A DNA stretch of 64,000 bases, taken from NCBI GenBank assembly GCA_021732085.1, contig JAKFVQ010000007.1, forward strand, positions 124,001 through 188,000, given 5' to 3'. Of the stretch, positions 1 through 8,038 are shown one piece after another (the stretch's first letter is position 1; each line of letters begins with the position of its first letter). A program made the translations under genes and the position numbers. The notes beneath the pieces are model-generated. The model was not told the origin of the DNA, ran no database searches, and worked only from the letters and a program-made list of their open reading frames with translations. The stretch is from Candidatus Obscuribacterales bacterium (GTDB lineage: Bacteria; Cyanobacteriota; Vampirovibrionia; Obscuribacterales; Obscuribacteraceae).

Positions 1-674
1 TATTTGAAGACGCGGATTTACAGGAGGCTATTCCTACGGCAATCCGAGCTGCGTACCGAAACCAGGGCGAAATCTGCTTAGCAGGATCAAGACTGTTTGT
101 TCAAGAATCCATATACAACAAAGTTCGCGACGAGCTGCTGGAGCGCGTTAAACAAATTCGGGTCGGCAATCCGCTCGACGAGAAAACACAGATGGGCGCA
201 ATCATCAGCAAGGAGCAATTGCAGAAGGTTCAATCTTACATTGAAATAGGAAAGAACGACGGCAAGTTGTTATTTGGCGGAGAAAGGCTTACTACGCTTG
301 GTGAAGGCAATTACTTAAGCCCGGCTTTAATCAGCGAAATTGATAACAAATCTAGAGTTTGCCAGGAAGAAATTTTCGGACCGGTACTACCATTGATACC
401 ATTCAAAGCCGAGGAAGAATTGGTTGAAATGGTCAATTCGACACCATATGGTCTTTCATGCAGCGTTTGGACAAATGATGCCAATCGCCAGCACCGAGTT
501 TCACGCGACATTAAAAGTGGCATCGTCTGGATCAACTGCTGGTTTGCGCGCGACCTGCGCACTCCGTTCGGCGGACAAAAATCAAGCGGTGTGGGGCGCG
601 AGGGCGGCCGATGGGCACTGGAATTCTTCTCTGAAATGAAAACAATTTGCTTTCGCTATAAGTCCGGTCAGTAG
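1..674 (+). CDS. Aldehyde dehydrogenase, C-terminal part (5' end outside window)
   Basis: The open frame enters from the left edge (first full codon at 3) and stops at 672-674. It encodes about the last 223 residues of an NAD(P)-dependent aldehyde dehydrogenase. The catalytic cysteine is seen in NQGEICLAGSR (Cys codon 75-77), followed by the conserved EEIFGPVLPL and the C-terminal TPFGGQKSSGVGREGG. The WINCWFARDLRTPFGG stretch resembles the 2-hydroxymuconate / 2-aminomuconate semialdehyde dehydrogenase (ALDH8) branch, so a semialdehyde carrying a carboxylate is a plausible substrate; this is inference from motif resemblance. An internal ATG at 192 is not the real start because the catalytic Cys lies upstream of it. 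The SDR gene follows after 40 nt on the same strand, so the two are probably one operon. Confidence 0.9.
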   Translation, partial: FEDADLQEAIPTAIRAAYRNQGEICLAGSRLFVQESIYNKVRDELLERVKQIRVGNPLDEKTQMGAIISKEQLQKVQSYIEIGKNDGKLLFGGERLTTLGEGNYLSPALISEIDNKSRVCQEEIFGPVLPLIPFKAEEELVEMVNSTPYGLSCSVWTNDANRQHRVSRDIKSGIVWINCWFARDLRTPFGGQKSSGVGREGGRWALEFFSEMKTICFRYKSGQ

Positions 675-714
675 AAATTCTGCGGTCGAAGAATCCAGCA
701 AAAAGGAATATCAT

Positions 715-1506
715 ATGGATCTGGGTCTAAAAAACAAAAAGGCAGTCATCTGCGGTGGCTCGAAGGGACTTGGTTTTGCCAGCGCGGAAGCTCTTGCCAA
801 AGAAGGCGCAGCGTTGTACTTGGTGAGTCGCGAGGAAGGTGCGCTGAAATCCGCAGCGGAGAATTTAAGATCGCTCGGCGCCGCGGACGTAAAATGGGCA
901 GCGTGCGATCTAACCAGCCATGAAAGTCGCCAGCAGTGTATTGACCAGATCCTGAAAGAATGGAAAGGCGTAGATATCATCATCCACAACGTGGGTGGTC
1001 CGAAAGCAAGTTTCGTGATGGATACAACTGAAGAGCAGTGGCAAGAAGGCTTCGATCGCCTATTCATGCCTTCTGTGCACTTAAACTCAGCTTTCATTCC
1101 GTCAATGAAAGAAAAATCGTGGGGCAGAATTATAACAATTACTTCGCTGAGCGTAATTGAACCGATCCCGATGCTCGCCATCTCCAATGCATTGCGTTCA
1201 GCATCAACTTCTCTGAGCAAGAGCCTTTCTGATGAGATTGCGAAGTTCGGAATAACGGTGAACTGTGTAGCACCAGGTATGGTGCAAACAGATCGCACAG
1301 AAGATTTGCTAAATTCTCGCGTTGCCAACTCGGGGCAAAAGAAAGAAGACTACATGGCAGAAATGCTCAAAGCTATCCCGGCTGGCAGACTTGGCTCACC
1401 AAAGGAATTTGGCGAAGTCGTCTGCTTCTTATGCTCCGACCAAGCATCCTACATCACTGGCTCGACTATCTGCGTGGACGGCGGCAAACGCCGCTCAACT
1501 TACTAA
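715..1506 (+). CDS. SDR-family oxidoreductase lacking the usual YxxxK pair
   Basis: A 263-residue classical-length short-chain dehydrogenase/reductase. The N-terminal Rossmann motif is CGGSKGLG (TGxxxGxG variant, residues about 13-20), the structural NVGG is present, and the catalytic-region Ser lies in ITSLS. The YxxxK position reads SNALR, so both the catalytic Tyr and Lys appear replaced. Divergent FabG-like SDRs with an SNxxR signature are known to me as a group, usually annotated as 3-oxoacyl-ACP-reductase-like. The C-terminal VNCVAPGMVQT and YITGSTICVDGG are normal for SDRs. AAGGA lies about 7 nt before the ATG. It follows the aldehyde dehydrogenase by 40 nt, suggesting a shared catabolic role. 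The substrate cannot be read from the sequence. Confidence 0.9.
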   Translation: MDLGLKNKKAVICGGSKGLGFASAEALAKEGAALYLVSREEGALKSAAENLRSLGAADVKWAACDLTSHESRQQCIDQILKEWKGVDIIIHNVGGPKASFVMDTTEEQWQEGFDRLFMPSVHLNSAFIPSMKEKSWGRIITITSLSVIEPIPMLAISNALRSASTSLSKSLSDEIAKFGITVNCVAPGMVQTDRTEDLLNSRVANSGQKKEDYMAEMLKAIPAGRLGSPKEFGEVVCFLCSDQASYITGSTICVDGGKRRSTY

Positions 1507-1930
1507 CTGTTGAATAGCTCGTTCGCCGGACTTAGGTAGTGGCCCGGAATTCCGATCATTGACATCCGTCCAGATTTAGCATTCGAAAAACTTCAAACCC
1601 CAACGCACACAAGCTTAAACGGGGATTTAGGGCTCAGGCAAAGAAGCGGTATCCTACCCCAAAATTGTCCGACTATCCGGGCCACCAGCAAAGGCCGGCC
1701 AGGTGGGCAGGGCCAAGGTGAAATGGAACCGTTGTATCTCTTTAATATCTAGATTTCCAGCGAACAGACGATTCAGCGAGGGGTCGGTTGATTGCCGACG
1801 TCGTTGCCCTGTTTCGTTTGTGGAGAGTGGATGCATGGATTTTCTTGCACTCCCTTTGAAAAGCTCGGCATTGACATCCAATTCCCCAGGACAGGGTATA
1901 TAAGGATGGGGTTCCGCAAACGTTCGTGCG
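1507..1930. other. Intergenic region with no supported gene
   Basis: About 424 nt between the SDR and the saccharopine-dehydrogenase-like gene. Short open frames exist on both strands but lack ribosome binding sites and have protein composition unlike the neighbours. The only candidate signal is a promoter-like pair near 1871-1902, listed separately. Confidence 0.5.
1871..1902 (+). promoter_or_regulatory. Weak sigma70-like promoter candidate
   Basis: A perfect TTGACA at 1871-1876 is followed by a TATATAA run starting at 1897. The spacing to TATATA is 20 nt (18 nt if GGTATA at 1895 is used), longer than ideal. It lies about 40 nt before the saccharopine-dehydrogenase-like start. Confidence 0.3.
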
Positions 1931-1942
1931 ATGGGGTGGCAG

Positions 1943-3109
1943 ATGCGTTTTCTAGTACTTGGCGCTGGAAAAATGGGGCGGGCGGTCGTTTTCGACCTTT
2001 GCAAGTTCAACCCCGATGCCAAAATTATAGTTGTCGACTGCAATGCTGCCCGCCTGGACAAAATAACCAAAGACTATCCAAGCGAGAATTTATCGGTCAT
2101 CCGAGCCGACGTCCAAGATACAGAAGAGTTGAGCTATGTGCTATCTGGCGCTGACGTAGCAATTAGCTGCGTGCCTTTCAGATTCAATTACGACCTGGCG
2201 AAGGCGTCCCTGGATTCAGGCAGCAGTTTTTGCGATCTTGGCGGCAATGAAGATATCGTTCGCAAGCAGTTCCTTCTGGACGAGATGGCACGCGAAAAAG
2301 AACTTGCAATCATACCCGACTGCGGCTTGGCACCGGGCATGGTATCAATCTTAGCTTCGGCTGCTTATAACGATTTAGATGAAACGCATGACATTCATAT
2401 TAGAGTTGGTGGGCTTCCCGTCGAGCCACGCCCTCCTCTGAACTATGCGCAATTCTTCTCGGTCGAAGGACTAATAAATGAATATGTCGAGGACTCGACC
2501 ATTATCAAAGATGGAAAATTACTACGCGTGCCGTCTTTGACTGACGTTGAGGAAATAAGCTTCCAAGCCCCATTTGGTCCGCTTGAAGCTTTCCATACGT
2601 CCGGTGGAATTTCCACACTGCCATCGACGCTTGGCAGCAATGTGCGCAACCTGGACTTCAAAACTATTCGCTATCAAGGGCACTGTGAGAAAATCAAATT
2701 TCTGCGCGATCTAGGCTTCATGAATTCATCGCCACTGGCAGCGGCTTCGCATCACGTAACTCCTCGACAGTTACTTTGTGAGCTTCTCGAGCAGCGCCTT
2801 CCAACAGCCGAACCTGATGTTGTTTTTATAAGAGTCGAAGCTCGAGGTCTAAAGAAAGATCTGCACACAGAGATTTCATGGGAAGCTATCGACTACATGG
2901 ATGAAGCTAATCGGCTCTCAGCGATGATGCGTAATTCAGCCTTTCCAATTTCGATCATCGCACAAATGCTGGCAAATGATGAAATCAAAGACCGCGGAAC
3001 TCTTTATCAGGAGCTATCCGTACCAGGAGCCAAGTTCTTGGAAGAAATCCGAAAAAGAGGCATAATGTTGACTCGCACAGAGAAAACTCTGGTTACGACA
3101 GGACCATAA
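1943..3109 (+). CDS. Saccharopine dehydrogenase / lysine 6-dehydrogenase-like oxidoreductase
   Basis: The protein starts MRFLVLGAGKMGRA, the usual N-terminus of the saccharopine-dehydrogenase NADP-binding family, so I prefer ATG 1943 (388 aa) over the in-frame ATG at 1931. A Rossmann fold is seen: GAGKMG, an acidic residue ending strand 2 (VVDCNAARL), and ADVAISCVPF. DLGGN and DCGLAPGMVS are family signatures. The length fits the single-polypeptide group containing saccharopine reductases, carboxynorspermidine dehydrogenases and lysine 6-dehydrogenases; I cannot choose among these. The protease gene begins 1 nt after the stop, so they are co-transcribed. A semialdehyde-producing amine dehydrogenase would fit the aldehyde dehydrogenase upstream, but that link is inference. 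Confidence 0.85.
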   Translation: MRFLVLGAGKMGRAVVFDLCKFNPDAKIIVVDCNAARLDKITKDYPSENLSVIRADVQDTEELSYVLSGADVAISCVPFRFNYDLAKASLDSGSSFCDLGGNEDIVRKQFLLDEMAREKELAIIPDCGLAPGMVSILASAAYNDLDETHDIHIRVGGLPVEPRPPLNYAQFFSVEGLINEYVEDSTIIKDGKLLRVPSLTDVEEISFQAPFGPLEAFHTSGGISTLPSTLGSNVRNLDFKTIRYQGHCEKIKFLRDLGFMNSSPLAAASHHVTPRQLLCELLEQRLPTAEPDVVFIRVEARGLKKDLHTEISWEAIDYMDEANRLSAMMRNSAFPISIIAQMLANDEIKDRGTLYQELSVPGAKFLEEIRKRGIMLTRTEKTLVTTGP

Positions 3110-3110
3110 T

Positions 3111-3977
3111 ATGATCGATTGGCTACTGCCTCTTCTTGTTCTCTCAGTCGGGTTGCCATCTCTGGGGCAAAAACAACTCGAGGCAGCAAGACGAGATCTA
3201 ATTGCCAAGATAGAGCGCGAGCGCAAATCACGTGTCATCATACTGATCCATCGCAGTGAAACCATGAGCTTGCTGGGGCTTCCGCTTGCTCGGTTCATAA
3301 GCATTGAAGACTCCGAACGCATCTTGCGCGCCATTCACCTAACTCCGCCCGACATGCCCATCGATCTTATCCTGCATACACCCGGAGGATTGGTGCTGGC
3401 ATCACAACAGATAGCAACAGCGCTAACAAGACATCCATCCAAGGTGACTACATTCATTCCGCATTACGCGATGTCTGGTGGCACGTTACTTGCATTAGCT
3501 TCCGATGAGATCGTGATGGATGAGAATGCAGTTCTCGGCCCTGTAGATCCGCAAATAGGGCAACATCCAGCGGTCAGTATTTTGCGACTTGCGCAAACAA
3601 AATCAAGTGAGCAAATATCTGACGAAATGCTGATTTATGCAGATATTGCGCGCAAATCAATTAAGCAAATGGATGCGTTACTTCAAAAAATTCTTCGCGA
3701 TCATATTCCAGCTGTAAAGGTTAACCCGGATGACATAGAAGGAATCTCGCAAGAGCTGCTATCCGGAAAGTGGACGCACGACCATCCTCTCACAGTAGAA
3801 GATGTTAAAAAGCTGGGGCTCCCAGTCAGCACAGGAATGCCGAAAGCACTTTACGATTTGATGGATCTGTATCCGCAAAACACGGCGCATCAGCCAAATG
3901 TTCAGTACATCCCCTTACCTTACAAGAAAGAAGATTATGCAGCTCTACATGTGCCACCATCGGCAAAATTGCCATAA
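3111..3977 (+). CDS. SDH-family Clp-fold serine protease, membrane anchored
   Basis: A 288-residue protein with an N-terminal hydrophobic anchor (residues 4-19), then a basic helix and a ClpP/crotonase-like protease domain. The segments LILHTPGGLV (oxyanion region) and HYAMSGGTLLALA (nucleophile Ser122 in MSGG) are diagnostic of the serine dehydrogenase proteinase family (PF01972), related to SppA. VLGPVDPQIGQ is also conserved there. Family members use a Ser/Lys dyad; the Lys is probably in the ARKSIKQ region, but I did not establish this. It starts 1 nt after the previous stop, with AGGAC as ribosome site, so translation is likely coupled to the dehydrogenase gene. It probably degrades membrane-associated or misfolded proteins. 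Confidence 0.85.
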   Translation: MIDWLLPLLVLSVGLPSLGQKQLEAARRDLIAKIERERKSRVIILIHRSETMSLLGLPLARFISIEDSERILRAIHLTPPDMPIDLILHTPGGLVLASQQIATALTRHPSKVTTFIPHYAMSGGTLLALASDEIVMDENAVLGPVDPQIGQHPAVSILRLAQTKSSEQISDEMLIYADIARKSIKQMDALLQKILRDHIPAVKVNPDDIEGISQELLSGKWTHDHPLTVEDVKKLGLPVSTGMPKALYDLMDLYPQNTAHQPNVQYIPLPYKKEDYAALHVPPSAKLP

Positions 3978-4071
3978 ACGGAATTACGCGAATTAAAATT
4001 GAACCCCGGAATTTCCACTTGCTTAGTTTACCTTTCCAACATTAACTTTATAGAGTTCTCCCCAGGTATCT

Positions 4072-7000
4072 ATGATTACTACTGAAAAAACCGCGCTCCA
4101 AAGCTCCTTACCAGTAACGCGTTCATCAACCTTCCTCACCGGCTTTGCAATAATAGCCGTGCTGTTCTTCGCGTCCGGGTTCAGCAGCTTGATTTATCAA
4201 GTCGTATGGAATCGATTGCTGGTATTTTTATTCGGCTCAACCACGTTTGCAACAGCATCCGTGCTAGCAGTGTTTATGACTGGACTAGCCGCCGGAAGCT
4301 TCATCGGTGGCCGCCTCTGTATGAAAACGGCACGCCCTCTGCTGTGGTACGGCATCCTCGAAGGAATAGTCGGCGTATGGGCACTTGCAGTGCCTCATCT
4401 ATTAGAAAGCGCCGTTCCTTTGTATAAAATGATTTGGGCATACCGCAGTGTCGGCTTCCTCTTTCCCGTACTACGCTTAGGTGTGGCGGCAGCCGTGCTC
4501 ATTGTCCCCACAGCCTGTATGGGCGCCACTTTGCCGCTCCTGGCAAAATACGTGTCGAACAATCCAAACACGGTCGGAAAGCAAGTCGGCAGCCTTTATG
4601 CGATCAATACATTCGGTGCTGTCGGCGGAGCTTCGCTAGCAGGATTCTTTTTACTACCGGTTTTTGGATTGCATGCAGCGATTTGCATCGCAGCAGCCAT
4701 CAACATAATTCTGTTTGTCGTAGTTGCTTATCTTTCTCGTTCCGCAGAAACCAGATTGGCAGCAGAAGCGGCCCCAGTGGCTCCAGAGAAGGTAGCTATC
4801 ACAGGCGATTCACCAAGCAATGACGAAAAGAAGAGCGCCGACGAGCCTCATAGCACCGAAAGCGTAGCCGCGCAATCGGATTTGAATCAAACGCAAGAAC
4901 AGCAATCTTCTGAGCAAGCAAGCAATAACGGACCTGATCAGAAGGCAGATGAGAAAGTAAGTTCCGAGACGGTGAAGGAGGGTGTCGCGCCAGCCGGCAG
5001 CGACGCCGGGAACCTTCCTCCGCACCACTTCTCACTCAACAAAGTTCGCGCAATGATAGCCTTGTTCGGTCTTTCCGGTGCGATTTCGATGATCTACGAG
5101 GTAGGCTGGACAAGAGCACTTCTGCTCGTTATTGGATCAAGCACATACGCATTCACTTGTATGCTTACCACCTTCCTGATCGGAATTTTCCTTGGAAGTT
5201 GGTTGTGCGCTCGCGTCATCGATAAACGAAAAGATCCAGTGCTCGTTTTTGCCGTAATTGAAATTGCCATTGCGGCTTTCGCTATGATGGCGATGGTATT
5301 CTACAATGCACTTCCTGCCGCAGTGCTGATAATGGCACCAGTTTTCAAAGGCAGTCCAGAGCTGGCCATTTTCGTAAAATTCATTCTGGCAGCAAGCACA
5401 TTTGTCCCACTGACTTTAGGGCTTGGCGCCACTTTCCCGGCGGTCGTCAAATCATGCGTGCGCGCGCTTGATGAAGTCGGGGAGTCGGTCGGCACCATTT
5501 ACAGTGCCAACACACTTGGCGCAATCGGCGGCGCACTGCTGGCCGGGTTCATCCTCGTGCCAGTTTTGGGTGTCGAAAAGATGTTGGTTTTCGCAGCGGC
5601 GATCAATATGTTGATTGGGGTTGTCGCGCTTTACATGGCTTCAACAGTCAGCAGTAAAGCAAGAACAAGTTCCTCTGTAATCGCGGCGATCATTTGCCTA
5701 ATCGCAATTATTTATCCCAACATCTGGGATAGAACGCTCCTTCTTTTGGCGCAGCCTTTGCGCCGGAACAACCAAACCAATGCAGCAATTGGTTTGCTCT
5801 TCGAGAAGACCCGCCGCCAATTGCTTGGCGATTTGCAGCTTATCTATTATGAGGACGGCGTCTCAGCCACCGTCGGAGTGTTCAAACACAGCAATCCTCC
5901 ACAACACGTACTTATCACAAACGGAAACATTGATGGCAACGATACCGCGGACATGTGCACGCAGAGTCTCGTCGCCATACTTCCACTGGTTCTGCGACCG
6001 AAAGCGGAAACTGATTGCATCATTGGCTGGGGCACGGGGGTGAGCGCCGGAGCAAGCGCACTGTTTCCGCTTAAAGATATAGTCAACATTGAACTTGAGC
6101 AAAAGGTCTTGGATGCGTCTAAGTATTTCCACAAAGTGAATCACAAAGCGGAAGAAGATCCACGCTGCAAGATCGAGTTCAACGACGGCCGAAACTTCTT
6201 ACTTGCATCAGACAAGAAATACGATGTCATCGTTTCGGAGCCCAGCAATCCATGGCAAATAGGCGTTTGTAACCTCTTCACCAAAGAGTTCTTCAAGATT
6301 TGCCACCAGCAATTAAACCAAAATGGAATTTTGTCCAATTGGGCGCAAAGCACGGAGGTCTCACCTACAAATATTCGCGCAATAGTATCGAGCATGAAGT
6401 CTCAATTCACCAACGTCGCAGCATTCAGAAGTGGGCGATTCCCCGACATCATCTTGCTTGCCAGCGACACCCCAATCAAGTTCGATTACGCTCGTGTAAA
6501 GGAAGTCTATGCCGATAAGAAAGTGCATGACGAACTGAGCAGCTACGGAATCACATCTCCAGAAGCAATGTTGGCATGCCTGATCGCAACGCCTGGCAGC
6601 ACAACTCAGCTCTCTGCCAAGATTCCGGTCAACACTGACGATCACAACTATTTTGAATACAGTGTCCAGCGAACATACGAGACGCAAACCTTCCTTGAAG
6701 ACAACAAACAGATGTTCGAAGACACGCCCTTGAATCCGCGCGACATGCTAGAACTCGGCGATATCGATGCTTCCGAAAAGGCCAACGTACTTAAAGCTAT
6801 TGCAGAACAATGCTTAATTGCCAAACGCCCACACAGAGCCTCTGAATGGATCGAATGGGCGATGGCAGAAAAGAAGAGCGCAGCAATTATGGCAATAGCC
6901 GGAACAGCGCAGTGGCGACTCGGTCATCAGAAGGAAGCGGTAGCCTTGTGGGACGAAGGTCTGGCATTAGATCCAAAGAACCCGGAGATTCTGGTCAGCC

Positions 7001-7779
7001 GCGCACTAGCGCAAATCGAGAAAGACCCGACGGCATCAAATAAAGCTGATCTTGAAACAGCTATGGCAGCAAATCCCGGACACAAAGCGGGAGCCTATAC
7101 ACTTGCCTGCATGATAGCTGAACCAAAGCATGCTAACGTTTTGATAAAAGGTGATCTCGATAGTATTGAGCTGGCGAAGATCGAGTCGGCAAGCCAGGTG
7201 AAAAAGCTTCTTGCGCCGTGCATTGTTGATCCAACATTTATTGAAGATTACCCGAACTCACTATACGTCTACTCACTTGCCTGCCTGCAATCAGGGGACG
7301 AGAAGGCAGCTGAGCAGAACCTGCGTAAGTTCTTGACGATAAATAAGGACTCATCTTGTGCATCAAAAACATTAGGCCTATTGCTCTGGCAAAATGGCCA
7401 GGGCTCAGAAAGCAGTGCTTGGTTGCTTAGCTCAGTCAGAAACCGAAGAGACCTAGCTGACTTGCTAACAGAGAAAAATGCAAAAGCTCTCGAAGATGCT
7501 AACGTCGACGGGCTCAAATTGAAGGATGATGCTTATTCAGCATTCCGCTTGGCACCGGGCGATCCGAAGGTCCAAGATGTGCTCAAACAAATAAGCGCTA
7601 AGACGAAGGATGCAGAAACTGAACAGCTGCTTAAAACGATAAAGGACTCAAAGAGCGATCTTGCGGCGGAAGAAAAAATCCCGATAGATCGCACGGGCGA
7701 GAATATCTCGAAGCTTGTGGAACTTCTTGCGGCAGGAGCAATGCTCTATATGCTGCTAAAGAAAAATAAAAAGTCGTAG
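4072..7779 (+). CDS. Fused membrane transporter-like / spermidine synthase-like protein with TPR tail
   Basis: A 1235-residue protein in four parts. Residues about 20-220 hold several membrane helices. Residues about 225-320 are a hydrophilic Glu/Ser/Gln-rich linker. Residues about 325-560 hold a second set of helices that repeats the first (SGAISMIYEVGWTRALLLVIG against SGFSSLIYQVVWNRLLVFLFG). A spermidine-synthase-like Rossmann domain follows, with YYEDGVSATVGVF, GWGTGVSAGA, an acidic NIELEQ, NDGRNFL and SEPSNPW. The C-terminal 400 residues are TPR-like and end in a hydrophobic helix before KKNKKS. This matches the fused MFS/spermidine synthase family, whose members are not all proven polyamine synthases. 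The TPR extension is unusual. The gene stands alone, 94 nt after the protease gene. Confidence 0.85.
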   Translation: MITTEKTALQSSLPVTRSSTFLTGFAIIAVLFFASGFSSLIYQVVWNRLLVFLFGSTTFATASVLAVFMTGLAAGSFIGGRLCMKTARPLLWYGILEGIVGVWALAVPHLLESAVPLYKMIWAYRSVGFLFPVLRLGVAAAVLIVPTACMGATLPLLAKYVSNNPNTVGKQVGSLYAINTFGAVGGASLAGFFLLPVFGLHAAICIAAAINIILFVVVAYLSRSAETRLAAEAAPVAPEKVAITGDSPSNDEKKSADEPHSTESVAAQSDLNQTQEQQSSEQASNNGPDQKADEKVSSETVKEGVAPAGSDAGNLPPHHFSLNKVRAMIALFGLSGAISMIYEVGWTRALLLVIGSSTYAFTCMLTTFLIGIFLGSWLCARVIDKRKDPVLVFAVIEIAIAAFAMMAMVFYNALPAAVLIMAPVFKGSPELAIFVKFILAASTFVPLTLGLGATFPAVVKSCVRALDEVGESVGTIYSANTLGAIGGALLAGFILVPVLGVEKMLVFAAAINMLIGVVALYMASTVSSKARTSSSVIAAIICLIAIIYPNIWDRTLLLLAQPLRRNNQTNAAIGLLFEKTRRQLLGDLQLIYYEDGVSATVGVFKHSNPPQHVLITNGNIDGNDTADMCTQSLVAILPLVLRPKAETDCIIGWGTGVSAGASALFPLKDIVNIELEQKVLDASKYFHKVNHKAEEDPRCKIEFNDGRNFLLASDKKYDVIVSEPSNPWQIGVCNLFTKEFFKICHQQLNQNGILSNWAQSTEVSPTNIRAIVSSMKSQFTNVAAFRSGRFPDIILLASDTPIKFDYARVKEVYADKKVHDELSSYGITSPEAMLACLIATPGSTTQLSAKIPVNTDDHNYFEYSVQRTYETQTFLEDNKQMFEDTPLNPRDMLELGDIDASEKANVLKAIAEQCLIAKRPHRASEWIEWAMAEKKSAAIMAIAGTAQWRLGHQKEAVALWDEGLALDPKNPEILVSRALAQIEKDPTASNKADLETAMAANPGHKAGAYTLACMIAEPKHANVLIKGDLDSIELAKIESASQVKKLLAPCIVDPTFIEDYPNSLYVYSLACLQSGDEKAAEQNLRKFLTINKDSSCASKTLGLLLWQNGQGSESSAWLLSSVRNRRDLADLLTEKNAKALEDANVDGLKLKDDAYSAFRLAPGDPKVQDVLKQISAKTKDAETEQLLKTIKDSKSDLAAEEKIPIDRTGENISKLVELLAAGAMLYMLLKKNKKS

Positions 7780-8038
7780 GGGGACTTTTCCGAAATCAAG
7801 GCCCGTGGATTCGGGGCATGTTCTCAGTGAGCCCTCAAGGAAAGGACATTTTTTTCATCTTTGCAAGCAGGGCGCTGGATGGTTTCATTGGCTTTTCAGG
7901 CGTAGAGACCCGCCACCAGCGATAGTCAGGCTGACAAAAGAGTCCCATCACTTTTGGATGAGGCAAGACGCCCTCTAGAGTGCAAAATGCATGAATCCCT
8001 TGCCCTCTACAGGCCGGCGTGACGTCGACGTTGTCTCT

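Noticed and set aside
711..1328. 205-codon minus-strand frame
   Set aside because: Antisense to the SDR gene, whose motifs are clear.
7780..8038. Terminator between convergent genes at 7779 and 8039
   Set aside because: CCGAAATC and GATTCGG can pair only with a bulge and no T-tract follows.
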